DNA from: Linnemannia elongata
Taxonomy: Eukaryota > Mortierellomycota > Mortierellomycetes > Mortierellales > Mortierellaceae
Assembly: GCA_036320915.1 (NCBI GenBank)
Contig: JAXBDG010000020.1
Location: 971,006-1,035,005 of the forward strand
DNA: 64,000 nt
Direction of reading: 5' to 3'
Shown here: piece by piece, positions 23,126 through 34,145 of the stretch
Layout: every line of letters begins with the position of its first letter
Numbering within the stretch: the first letter of the stretch is position 1
The notes under the pieces: model-generated
What the model saw: only the letters and a program-made list of their open reading frames with translations
Databases searched by the model: none
What the model was told of the DNA's origin: nothing
Position numbers and translations under genes: made by a program

Positions 23126-24234
23126 ATGCCTACCGTCCTCTGCCCACACTTTGATCGAAGACTTTGCCGGATCCCTCCGGAGGAACAAACCGAGGAGCAT
23201 AACAAGAGATACCATGAGAAGATTGCGGTTCTTGTTCAACGACCTGGACTCCCCGATATCATGGTTGAACGCAGCGAGGAACACGATAATCATTATCCAT
23301 GTCCGTCGACCCAATGCCAAGTAACCACCAATGTTCGTCAGAATGTGTTGAAGCATATTGCTGTCTGCCGTTTTGTACGCTCCGATGACACCGCTCGCTT
23401 CCGTTTACTCCGCCAACAACTAGGACGACAGCAGCGGGCGCGTCAGGCTCCCTACCCAGCGACAAGTGCCTCTTCAAGCGCAAGCTCAGGCCATCGAGCT
23501 CCCATGAGTCCATTTCTACAGCCCGACATCGACATGGACGGCTCCAACGAGGAGCAAGTGCAAGGCATAGTTCGGTTCCAGAACACCGTTATGGCCCTTC
23601 TTGGGTACAGTCAGATGGGGTCTGAGCGGCTATATCAGATCGAGGACAGCATCGATATCTCAAGGCCGACCTTTCGACATCGTTTAAACAACTGATGGAT
23701 AATAACAAGGACCTTTCCGCCAAGCAAAACAAGATCATTGAAAATATTGTGAAACTGATGAACAAGACTGAGGGACTGCTTAACAGGATCGAGAGGTTCA
23801 CATTTGAGAAGCCTGGGTGGCAGACAGGTAAACACTTGATCTCCTTATGCATGTGGCTGTGCGTTTTCTCAAATTAACATAACTCTTACGTTTTTTTTTT
23901 CTTAGATTCACAGGAAAGATTCACCATGCCAGGAAGTTCTGTCGATGGACACTTTAGGCTTGGTGTCGACCTGAGACGCTACATCCCGCATCTTGATGAC
24001 CACGATCAAGTTATCTCAGAGTCCGAGTCCCCAGAGTATGAAAATAGCTTGGAAAGAAACATGGCGCAGGCTCAAGTTACTGCACACCACAATGAGGAAT
24101 TCTCGCGTGGGATGGCTGGAGAAGAGAATAAAATGAAGATAGCGAAGAAGGACTCACAGGACATGGAGGATGCAGCTGAGGAGATGGGAGAAGTGCATAA
24201 GGATGAGGATGTGAAGGAGGAGGCGGAGGAGTGA
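23126..24234 (+). pseudogene. zinc-finger and coiled-coil passenger gene, one frameshift
   Basis: The ATG at 23126 opens a frame with Cys/His clusters: CPHFDRRLC then H..H, and CPSTQC followed by LKHIAVCR, zinc-finger-like. A Gln/Arg/Ser-rich linker follows. Near 23659 the reading shifts by one base into LSTSFKQLMDNNKDLSAKQN, a heptad-rich coiled coil. A 78-bp intron (23828-23905, GTAAAC/TTCTTAG) then joins in phase to an acidic C-terminal exon ending at 24234. The gene lies directly inside the left arm. Such a protein could bind element DNA or help the transposase, but this is inference from position. It resembles no named family that I recognise. Confidence 0.55.
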
Positions 24235-25152
24235 AAGGAGGTGCGCAAAGGAGAGAGTGTAAAGGAGGAGAAGGCTATATGCAAACAACAAGAGTCGTCC
24301 TGAACCCCACCATCATGCTCGTTATTTTTCTGATTACGTTTGACCATAGTATACAATGTAAACCCCCCTTTCAAAGCCCTTGGCACCAACGCCTTTACAC
24401 ATTGCAGATGGTTCTCTTTCTCTGTGCCGTTGACCCGTTAGTACTCACTCCCGACCTACGCCAACCACTCGGTCAAAATTACACTTACTGACACATAAAC
24501 ACAGTTGATCAACAGGCCTTACCCGTCTACAAGTGCGTGCTACGAGTCTAAGATAGTCAAAAGGGACACATGCCTACTTTTACTTGGGCCGGGGAGGGGG
24601 GGTGGGGGGTGGTGGAGAATACCACAAAGAAAAGATAGTGTCCCTCACAGTACAAACGTAGCAGCAATGTGCAACCCATCCCTTAACTACGATCGGCAAC
24701 GGTGTCTTATTTTATTCATAATCACACAAAGCAGCACATATGAAACCGTCGAAAGAAGAGTTTCCCTAACCATACTTTATCGGGTGGGCGCGCAGCTACG
24801 AGAGTAAAGGGCCTGCAAAGAAAGAGTCGTCCACAAACCAGTTACTTTTCGCCTAAATTCCCTTCCCTTCTTCATTTCTTTCCTTCTCCCGCTGCCAAAA
24901 CACGACCGTAGGCACATCCTTTACCCATCTGTTAACACCCGCAGCACGATACACATCCATGATTTGCTCCCTTCTTTTACCATCTTACAACCTCAATTTA
25001 GACCACGTCAAAGACTTTGTATTTGAATAAAAAAAAAATCACATAATATCATATGTCTTTAATTGAGTATTCTTCAGGCTTCATTCTCTTGTTTCATATT
25101 TTACCATTTTTTCGCCTCCTCCTCAACCCTTTCTCTCCCTTCACATGCACCA
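24235..25152. other. no gene seen, inside element
   Basis: A purine-rich tail after the zinc-finger gene, then mixed sequence with a G-rich patch near 24591-24613. Convergent 3' ends of the zinc-finger gene and the transposase gene bound it. Confidence 0.45.
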
Positions 25153-26217
25153 TTACTGGCCAGGGGCATCCATACTCCCGCTTCTCTGCCTTCTTGAACC
25201 TCGCCCCTCGCCGGACTTTGACTTTGGCCCTCTCTGCATCTTCTTTGGCAAGTCTACCTCCTCAACATCACCGCCGTCGCTGCCATCATCGTCTCCCGTT
25301 CTTGTTCGTTTGACAGCAACGCGAACACCATTTCCATTGGCTGCTGTAGATTTGGCCGCCTTGGTCGCTTTGGTCGCCTTGATTGCTTTGGTTGCCTTGA
25401 TCGCATTGGTCGCCTTGGTCGCTTTGGTCGCTTGGATTGCTGCACCAGTGGTAATAGTCTTGCTTGCTTTCTTGATGGCCTTGGACTTCCAACCGTGCGG
25501 AAGGCTGACTCCACGTGGACGACCTTCTCCTTTCAGGTCATTTTCGGTTCCATCGACTATACTGTCTAGATCCAATCCCTTGCTCAAATCTGCGCCCACT
25601 GTTCCAGGCACTTGTGACTGTTGAACTAGAAGGCGAGCACCCTCTTCAAGGGCTTGCATCGTCTCCGCGATCCCGTCCAGCTTACTGGTGTTTTTGACGA
25701 GACTTTTGGCGGAGATAAGGATCCTGTTCCCTGGGGCTTTGGGTTGTGTTGAATGACGAGCAACAGGTGGAGGTCGAAGGATAGAGTTAGAGTCGTCCAT
25801 AAAGGTATCGATGGATAGATCCGTGCCGACCGGGTCTTTGCTGGCACCCTCGTTGACTGTTACCGTCTGTGCGCGGAGGAAAGGTTTGTCGGAGAGTTGT
25901 TGCTTGAGGTTCGGATCAAATTGTTTCCCCTCTTTGTACCAGCGTGGCAGAATCATGCAAGGGTGAAAAAGGAATCGTGCATCCTCCATCATCAAACAAA
26001 AGAAATGCCTACAAACAATGCCCTTATTCTGTTGCAATGCGCAGGTACAGAAGTAGGTGCGGTTTGTTCGTAAGATCACATACTCTGGGCGCGTGCTTTT
26101 TCCTGTGTCAGCCATAGAAGAGACACGGAAAACCCCTTCCGATGTGTGCCTGGGGATGGACGCGAGCAAAGCATGAACCGAGCCACGCTGAAGTTGTTCG
26201 GCGCGGGATAGTTTTGA
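25153..26217 (-). CDS. MULE transposase last exon: SWIM finger and AT-hook
   Basis: One exon of 355 codons including stop. It starts after a CCCTCCAG acceptor and reads SKLSRAEQLQRGSVHALLAS, then the SWIM zinc finger CTCALQQNKGIVCRHFF (C-x-C-x9-C-x-H), a standard part of MULE transposases C-terminal to the DDE domain. Further on are a Lys-rich region, GRPRG (AT-hook type), KAT tripeptide repeats encoded by a 9-bp microsatellite near 25355-25435, and a basic tail. The acceptor phase (0) matches the GTGAGT donor at 31589 on the same strand. The simplest reading is that this is exon 9 of the transposase gene, separated by a 5.4-kb intron full of other elements. Confidence 0.75.
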   Translation of the reverse strand, partial: SKLSRAEQLQRGSVHALLASIPRHTSEGVFRVSSMADTGKSTRPEYVILRTNRTYFCTCALQQNKGIVCRHFFCLMMEDARFLFHPCMILPRWYKEGKQFDPNLKQQLSDKPFLRAQTVTVNEGASKDPVGTDLSIDTFMDDSNSILRPPPVARHSTQPKAPGNRILISAKSLVKNTSKLDGIAETMQALEEGARLLVQQSQVPGTVGADLSKGLDLDSIVDGTENDLKGEGRPRGVSLPHGWKSKAIKKASKTITTGAAIQATKATKATNAIKATKAIKATKATKAAKSTAANGNGVRVAVKRTRTGDDDGSDGGDVEEVDLPKKMQRGPKSKSGEGRGSRRQRSGSMDAPGQ

Positions 26218-28950
26218 CTGGAGGGAATGAATGGAATAAACCGGCGATTAGTGCATTTTCCTTTGTGTTACATAAACCAAGGAAAAAATGCTCGTAAAAG
26301 AATGAAAAAGTAGCAAAGAGGATTCTCTAAACTCTTAAAGGAATCTTTGAGTTTGCCCACTTCACGTGATTAACAGGACTTATGAACTTTGAAACGGTTT
26401 TACGTTTCTCTTTTTTGTTTTCCCTCTTTTCGGACAATTCTCCCTCTTTTCGGACAATTCTATCTCTTTTTTTTTTTGTTTTCGGACAATTCTCTCTCTC
26501 TTTTTTTTTCTACCCTCTCCTTTTTTTACTTATTTTTCGTTGCATTTCTTGAAATCCCTCCCTCCTTTGTGTTTTCGTTTCCTCACCCTCTCTTTCCGCT
26601 CTTTCATCTCTTTCTCTTCCTCCCTCTCTTCCTCCCTCTCATCCCTCCCTCTCATCCCTCCCTCTCCTCCCTCTCTCTACCTCCCTCTCATCACTCTCTC
26701 TCTTTCCTCTCACTCATCATTCTCTCTCTACACTTCATACAATGTTGTATCATGTTCCTACTACTGCTTCTATCGTCACTCCTTATTGTGGATGGTAGGG
26801 AGCCTATTGGTACTCTGGATGTCGTTGCGGCAACGTCTCAAGCGGTTTTATAAACCGTTATTTAGAGACCGCGTTATCAGAGGCGACAGATTGTGTAAAG
26901 ATCCTAGCTCTCTTGAGTAAGTTGACCTTGAGAATGGCCAGCAGGCTCTTGACTATGAGAAGTCGACGATGCTTGGTGCTGGAAGCAGCTGTCGTTGGCA
27001 TGGCGATTGATTCGTTTCTCAAGCATTGTGATTGAAGGTTCCCTCTTTCCTTTTTTTAATCATCATTACATATTGAATAGACTTTTTTAAACACTCGCAC
27101 GCATAAACCTTTACTTTTTTTTATTATTCTTTCTTATTCCTTTCTTATTCCTTTCTCATTCCTGTCTTTTCTTTGCTTGGTTTGGCTGTTAATGTGCCAT
27201 GCAATGGGTGTGCGGCTCACCGTTGTTTTGTATCTTATTTTGGGTGGGCTTAGTCGTTTCACTTCTGTGATGACATCTATGCAAGGCGATGTTGTGACTG
27301 CCCTTTTTTCTGATTGTCCAATTCTATTGTTGCCTCTGATCATCCGCGGCCCTTACTGTTGTTCCAGTTTCCCGATGCCTTTTCATTTTTGTTTCTGACC
27401 ACCATGTTCCTGTATTTAGAGTGCGTTGACTGGACCTATTTTTTTTCTCCAAGTGCCCCATTGTCTGTTGATGGTCGATCATTGCGATTTAGCCTTTTGT
27501 TCGCGTCTCCTTCTGCCAATTGAAGATTAACATTTTTTTTTTTTTTTTTTTTTTATTGCACCAATGCATTGTCCATTGTAAATACTGCTTTATTCTCAGG
27601 GTGCATTGGCAATCCAGCTTATTATTAACCATGTCAGTTAACTTTATATTGAAAATGTTAGTGTATATGAACTTGATAGTCAATGTGAAGAAAGAGACCG
27701 TTCTCTATTATGCACGGCTATATGTTAATATACAGGAGCAGCCATACAGCTAGGGACATCAGTACATAGGGGCTGATGTCTCATATAATGCACTTCATTG
27801 AAAAAAAGGTAACTAAAATACACCCGTGCCATAAAAATAAATGCCTTGAGGCCTACACCATATTTTTTTCCTTTTTTTTCTCTTATTATGTTCCTTATTC
27901 CCATTTCTCTCAGAACTGCAATCTTTATCTCTACTAATCAAATTAACAATGGAAAAAGCACCCAAAGGAAATAATAAACCTCCTTCTGAACCAAGGTTTC
28001 CAATTATACTTCGCGATAGGACGTAGGTTGGAAGACACTTACGCTCTCTACTGTCTGTTATGCGCTATACTGATTGTTAAGTTTATTGCTTTTTTCAGTT
28101 CACTCCATACTAATGTTTTCTGTCCATTTCTGTTTTTCCAATTAATACCCTTCCTTTTGCCTTTCCCAGGGGAAAGGTATCGTCTACGCGTCATGTAATT
28201 CCCTCTAAAAATAATCACTTCACTCGAAGCTTGACAAAGACAGAGGAGGAAAAGGTGTGGAAGATGAGAAAAATGCCGATGGTATGGAGGGCGTGGAGGA
28301 ACTAAAGGGGGAGAAGAAGACTACACTACGACGGTGATGTCAATACGCATAAACTAACCACAGGACATCCAACCGCCCATTTTCTTCTCCCTCGACAGTG
28401 CGGCCATTTCCCTCTACTTTGCACACATGCCCAACTAAAGTGTTCAGCATGAGTGATAATACTTTTTGTGATTTCGACTTTGTTTTTGAAATGCTCATCC
28501 TAACTCTTACGTTCATCCCCCAGATCTTTTTCGCCTGTATTTTATTTCTAACTTTTTGCTCTCACATCGCCATTAACGTTAGAGGAGACGATCACGAACA
28601 AACGCGCTTTGAACATCTTGGCGTCAGTTTGATCACATAAATAAAATCAAGTTCATATATCGTTCGCTCTTTAATCCACCTTTCTTCACTTTTCTCTCTT
28701 TCATCATCTATTCTTTCTATCGCTCCTCCAATCACCTGTTAGACGCCACCGGCAGGACAAAACAATAATAAGAGAGGCAAACGAACTCCACTAGCAACTG
28801 TCGTCCATGATACCCAGCAACTCATTTAAGGACACTCCATCAGAGAAGTGGTCAACTCAGACAGGATCTCGCTCGGATCTACAATTAATATCAGGAACAG
28901 GAACAAGAGAACATTCTCCTCCAAAAATAAGTCCACTTAACAAGATCTCC
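26218..28950. other. part of the enlarged transposase intron, low complexity
   Basis: Contains three copies of a TTTTCGGACAATTCT unit at 26425-26495, a long CT-rich tract to about 26735 and a T22 run at 27532-27554. No supported gene. A hydrophobic open frame at 28398-28640 lacks any family resemblance and I leave it out. Confidence 0.5.
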
Positions 28951-28959
28951 CCCGAGAAC

Positions 28960-29783
28960 AAAGGAAGCGCTCTTCCATCAATTCAACACAGGCCGACTGA
29001 AACCATGTACGATGGCCAACGGTTCATTCAAGAAACGGGAGGCGTGCAGGTGCATGTCGAGACGATCCGACGGAATCTGCGAGGCGAAAGAATCCGGGCA
29101 CGCGTGCAACAAAGGAGGCTTGATCTCCAACCCAATCCATGTGTGGGATCGGCTTGCATTTGTCCGGTCACACATAGACTGGACAGTGGCTGACTGGAAG
29201 CGAGTCATGCTCACTGATGAGGGCATGATCAGCTGCGTGGGCTCCTTTATCAGGAAGTACAGCGACCGAGAGCACAGCTGTCTGCAGCTTCATCAAATCT
29301 GCACATCGCTACAAGGTGGGAGAGGGAAAATGCTGATCAGGGGATGCATTACTCTTTTTGAACCAGGAGACCTTTCCGGTACATGGGTTGTTGGATTTGG
29401 AATTCTTCTTTACCATCGTCAACGATTATGTTCTAATCTCATACATTTGGCACGGCATGTATCCTGCGGAATCAAACCTTCAGAAAGACAACTCTCAGGT
29501 TCATACTGTAAACGTCGTACAACAATGGCTTGCCGAGCAGTAGTTTACTGTTCTTGAGGGGCCAGCCAACTCTCCGGACCACAACATCATCTAGCACGTC
29601 TGAGGCTCTATCAAGCATAAACTCGCCCAAGAGCTGGCGCCGAGAAGCATGAAAGATCTCTGGGAGCGCGTGCAGGATATTTGAGCAACTCTCCAGGAGG
29701 ACTGCCTGTATGACCTATGCTAGAACTTGCCCAGACGCATGAAGAAGGGGGTCCGAAACAGAAGATGGTACACCAAATATTAA
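28960..29783 (+). mobile_element. decayed Tc1/mariner-type transposase
   Basis: Family blocks appear in order but in changing frames with stops: GGVQVHVETIRRNLRGE (end of the paired-type DNA-binding region), DRLAFVRSHIDWTVADWKRV, MLTDEGMISCVGSF (first catalytic Asp region), LQGGRGKMLIRGCIT, then QWLAEQ, FTVLEGPANSPDHN (second Asp region), GSIKHKLAQELAPRSMKDLW and a final TKY-stop. This is the usual order of a Tc1-like DDE transposase. I found no clear terminal inverted repeats, so only the gene relic is marked. Confidence 0.8.
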
Positions 29784-30400
29784 TCGGCCACGCCACAATT
29801 GATCAATAAGCATTAAGAAACCAGATGAATTTGATATCATATCCAGAACGGTTTAGAGTTTAACAGGGCGTCAAGAATGGGCATAAGGATGATAGAGATC
29901 TGCGGGGTGAATGCAAGGAAGGAGATAAATAAGGTACAGGAGGGCAGAGTATTTAAATGTGTGAGGCCAGGTCAAAAAAGAAAAAAGAACAAAGGAAGAA
30001 CAAGGAATACAGCTAATGAGCAAAACGACTAACAGAAAAAAGTGTCATGGATATTATATCTTCTGCCACGATAAGTGTCGGGAATGAGGCGATGATGGAA
30101 GAGAAGGGAAAAGAAGAGAGGAATGGCGAGAGAGGAATGAAATGATGGTGAAAATGAGGAATGCAACAAGGAGAATATTTTCCAGAGCCGTTAAGTAAGT
30201 GACATGAACGACAATATGGAGCGACACAATAACCAAACCTGAACTGCGGCCAAATTCTTATCTCGGTGTGGGATAATGAAAAGGAGAGAACAATTTGTGG
30301 CAGCAATGTGAGGAACATAATGAGTTGCTCATGAATAAAAGCAACATCGTGCCAAGTTGGTAGAACATATGAGGCACTAATACAGCTCTTTTTTTTACTG
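29784..30400. other. no gene seen between nested relics
   Basis: Purine-rich plus strand, with no recognisable motif or repeat. Part of the enlarged transposase intron. Confidence 0.4.
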
Positions 30401-30419
30401 TGACATCCATACAGCTATG

Positions 30420-31345
30420 CCCAGGACATTCCCCTACCTGTATCTTACCCGTTGTCCAACAAAGCCCGGGGTATTTACGCCACTTGCGGGAAAACATCAC
30501 ACCTCACAAAAGCAAGTCGCCAATATCCCTCCAACACAGTTCACAATATATCAGTTGCTTGGCGGCCATTCACACAGGATCTCATTTGCGGACCAAAATT
30601 TGACGAGAAAGAGATGCCCATAACTTCCAGCAATAACAGAGGGGCCACACTGCTACGCTTTGGTATGGATAAAGTACGCTCATCCGGCTCAAAGACCAAC
30701 CCAGTCTTCTCGATATGTTACAGCAAGGGACAAATCATCCTCCCTCACATCACGCCTTACGACAAAATTATGGATCTGTTGCGACGCAAAACATTCTGTC
30801 GCAAAATCAGAAATACAACTCAGCAATGGCGTTTGCCTCTACGATGCAGTCTGGACCAAACTCTTGCCAACACTAAGAAGGGCGCATTCACCTTTCGCAC
30901 GAGCGGACAAATTATAGCACACTAGACGACAATGGCCTCCCACAACATATCATTAAACTAAATGTCGGTCAGCCAATCATCCTTTACGCAATTTTCAACG
31001 AGAAGAGGAATGTGCAATGGTACACAACTCAAGTATCAAAACTGGACGAATACATCTTAAAAGCAAAGATCGTTATAGTATCATTCAACTTCGTTCTCAT
31101 CACACGAAAGCCACTCTCCTCAAAAGACGACGGCACCACACTAATTAAATTCACACGCTTGCAACTTCTAATCCCCGACCTGCTTTCGCACTTACCATCA
31201 ACAAGGCGCAATGAAAATCAATAACAACAACAGGTGTCTATCTACACCAAGCTGGGTTTTCATATGGGCAACTTTATGTTGCACTATCATGTTCAGACCT
31301 TGACAACAAATCCTTAGCCTTAACGCTCTAACAATTCTTCGACCT
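30420..31345 (+). mobile_element. decayed Helitron (helicase fragments)
   Basis: Two parts of a Helitron Rep/helicase protein are visible. Around 30800-30925, YNSAMAFAS and GAFTFRTSGQIIAH resemble the N-terminal Helitron-helicase-like region. From 30930, GLPQHIIKLNVGQPIILYAI through FALTINKAQ and GVYLHQAGFSYGQLYVALSC match the end of the Pif1-type helicase (last motifs), with an in-frame TGA after NKAQ. The Rep catalytic core and helicase motifs I to IV are missing. Helitron ends (5' TC, 3' hairpin plus CTRR) could not be placed. Confidence 0.75.
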
Positions 31346-31589
31346 TCAAACACGCCAACAACACCCTTTACGACAGCCAAAGGAAATTACACCAGAAACA
31401 TAGTTTTCAAGGTAGCACTTTAACCAGCACCCACTCAATCGAACGATCATACAGCAAACCGTTCATTGTTTACTTTGTACAGTACACTTCCAAGAATAAA
31501 TGGACACAATAATGCAACCCCCAGGAAGAGAACAATTCAAGTGGCAACGCCCTAGTAAAAATAAGGCAAAGGATCATTACAAAACTCAC

Positions 31590-34044
31590 CAAGCAAAAAT
31601 CACCATCCTGGACATAAGGAACCGCTCCGAAATTAACGACTGTGAACTTGAGGCCAAAGGAATAATCCATCTCGGTTCGCAGCTGACCTTGAGCCCACTG
31701 GCTGAGGAATACCTTGCTGGCATCGAGGACTTGACCAAAGATATCGTAGGTCGTATCGCTGACGCCTAAGCGTCTCATCGGTTTGGCGTCATTCGGATCA
31801 TTCGACAAAATGGTGAAGAGATCGATTTCATCTTCAATCTTGTTCATGATCGCTTTGAACAGATCCGATAGGGAAGTCTTGCTGTTGTGCAGAAACATCT
31901 TGAGCACATCGTGGTTCTTTTCAACGCGCTGCGTGGAGCGCATCCCTGCGGTGAAAGAGGCTTGCACCCATGGTCCTGCCCAGAAATGACGACGGTTGTA
32001 AAGCCTTGCAAGATGTACTCCAACTTCGCCAGATTCGAGAGTATCACGCTCCTGTACGGACAAGATGGGGTCAGCAGCGATGTGGGAAGTGGCGACATTT
32101 ACTGGAGTGGAAAGGTTGGGTGGAGTGGAGAGGCTGGGTAGAGTGTTGAGGTTGTTGTTGCTGTCGTTTTCGTCGACGATGGTAGTGGCGATGGTGGTGG
32201 TATCGATGCTAGGAGTAATAGTAGAGGTGATAGAGATGCCAAAGCCGTCTCCTCCAAAGTTTTGAAGGATGCGTGCCCAGATGCGTTCAAACTCGCCGGC
32301 TGTTAAGGCGCAACAGGCGGTTTTGAACATACTGAAAAATTGACTGTATCTGTCATTCAATCTACAAGACAAATGCTTCCTCAGATTTTCCTGGATATGC
32401 CATATGCAGTTAATCACATGGACACCCTGAAACACCAAAGGAAGCGTTCTATCCATTGCCGCATCTTGATCAACCATCATAACCTTGGGCAGTAGTCCTT
32501 CGGTTGCGTCTTGAAGCTTGGAGAGAACCCATTTGTAGTCCTCTTTTGTCTCATGACGAGATAGAGCGGTCGCAACGAGTCGTGTCTTGAATTCGCAATC
32601 GACGACCACAAAGTTGTGCAGCGGGAGGCCAAGGCGATTGGTGCGGTAAGTACAGTCAGACCTCTCCTATAGCATACGCTTTTGCCGCAAGGGTTGATAT
32701 GCTATAGGAGAGGATATGCTACAAGGCTAAGCCGCAATCACATAGCCCTTAATAAAATTGAATACGCCCCTTAACAACTTTCTAAATGAGGTGCGCGCGC
32801 ACCACCTGCACGGAGATGACATCGCTCATTCTACCATGGACCACAACTACACAGGATTGACCCTCAACAATATCACCATATTGATGCTTCCGCCAAATAT
32901 GACGTCAGAAATTCAACCCATGGATGCAGGGATTATTGCTGCTTTCAAATGTCATTATCGTCGTCGCCACTCCCAGGGGCGCTGTCAACAAAGCAGATCG
33001 AGGAGAACGCAACATCTACAAGGTCCATGTTTTGCAAGCGATGGCTTGGAGCAGACGAGCGTGGGCTTCTATTGAGTCGGCCAAGATCAGGAACTGCTTC
33101 AACCACACCAACTTGATGGGTCCCAGCAACGAGATCCCTTCAATCGACCAACATTTGCAGGAGGCCTTTGATGATATCGATCATAACCTAAGCCTACTTC
33201 CAAAGGACCTGCGGATTCCTCGAGAGGCGTTCATTGATCCAGTGGGCGAGAACGGGAGCATACATATCCAACTGAGCGACACTGAGTTGTTGGCCTTGCC
33301 CTGTTGACGGAACTGACAGGATGGATAAGGACAACGGAGAGGACGAGGGGCAAGAGGAGGAAGAGGAGGACGAGGAGCAAGATGATGAACCCCCATTGCC
33401 AAGCAGGGCAGAGATTCTTGCTGCCATCGATCTCACTATGCAGTACATCGATGGAGATCTTGGCCCGATTGAATACCCTGAAGAAGGAGACACCTTTGCA
33501 GTTACACTCAAGAAATTGAAGGGTTGGCGTGAAGCCCTGCACAAGAGCATCCTTTCGAGCATGACTCAACCCGCCCTCCATTCGTTCTTTCGGCTCCAGT
33601 AGGATATAGGTCAACAGAGTTGGAATAAATATGCGAATACTCAATACACTACTCAATTGCTTATAGCATATTGCAACAAGGTCGACATGCTATAGGAGAG
33701 GTCGATAGCATACCCACATGGTATGCTATAAGCCCAGTCTAAATTTCATTTTTCAAAAAAAAAATATGCTATAGGGGAGGTTTATGCTATATGAGAGTAT
33801 GCTATAGGGGAGGTTTGACTGTATTGTCATGCACTAGCACATCACCATAGCGACGGAAAAGATCCCTCTGTCCTGGGGTCATCCAAAAGACCCGGACAAG
33901 CTGGTTCTTGTCATCAACATCGGTGGCAATATACCATCCCTTCTCCTGATTTGCTCTCATACATAAGGCGATTAGGAGCTGGACCGTCTGAGGGATCTGG
34001 ATGGCATGGAGTAAAGTCCTAAACTCCTTAAGACGGTTGAGGAC
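31590..34044 (-). pseudogene. MULE transposase DDE exon, split by a pogo-like insertion
   Basis: Reads from VLNRLKEF through FRRYGDVLVHDNT, is interrupted at 33823-32653 by the insertion, and resumes YRTNRLGLPLHNFVVVD. The catalytic set of the MULE superfamily is visible: D in VHDNTYRTN, D in MMVDQDAAMD with the CIWHIQENL motif after it, and the acidic residue in RSTQRVEKNHDVLK. After removing the insert and one TA, the exon is 1284 bases, a multiple of three. It is preceded by an AAAAAAG acceptor and ends at a GTGAGT donor (31589). The Thr-rich stretch after NFGGDGFGISIT is a linker specific to this copy. The gene is inactive as it stands because of the insertion. Confidence 0.8.
32653..33821 (+). 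mobile_element. pogo-like element, 1169 bp, TA duplication
   Basis: The ends CAGTCAGACCTCTCC and GGGGAGGTTTGACTG are inverted repeats (about 22 of 24 matching through CTATAGCATA). The element is flanked by TA at 32651-32652 and 33822-33823, as expected for Tc1/mariner/pogo elements. The TATGCTATA motif repeats several times near both ends. Inside, a plus-strand relic reads LNNITILMLPPNMTSEIQP and MDAGIIAAFKCHYRRRH, the C-terminal DDE part of pogo/CENP-B-type transposases. Acidic fragments follow (EDEGQEEEEEDEEQDDEPPL) with DLTMQYIDGDLGP. The N-terminal DNA-binding half is missing, so this is a non-autonomous derivative. Confidence 0.88.
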
Positions 34045-34145
34045 CTTTTTTTTTTTTTGTGTGTAGAGAAAAAATGTGTATGAGAAAATTGATTTGAGTC
34101 GAAATGTAAAGTTGTCACTCAAACCGTAACTGTCCACAACAATAC

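Noticed and set aside
27532..27554. T22 run as the tail of a minus-strand retroposon
   Set aside because: No flanking direct repeat could be found on either side, unlike the insertion at 61193.
28398..28640. Small membrane protein in the transposase intron
   Set aside because: Hydrophobic stretch from T-rich DNA, no family features, and inside a region of decayed insertions.
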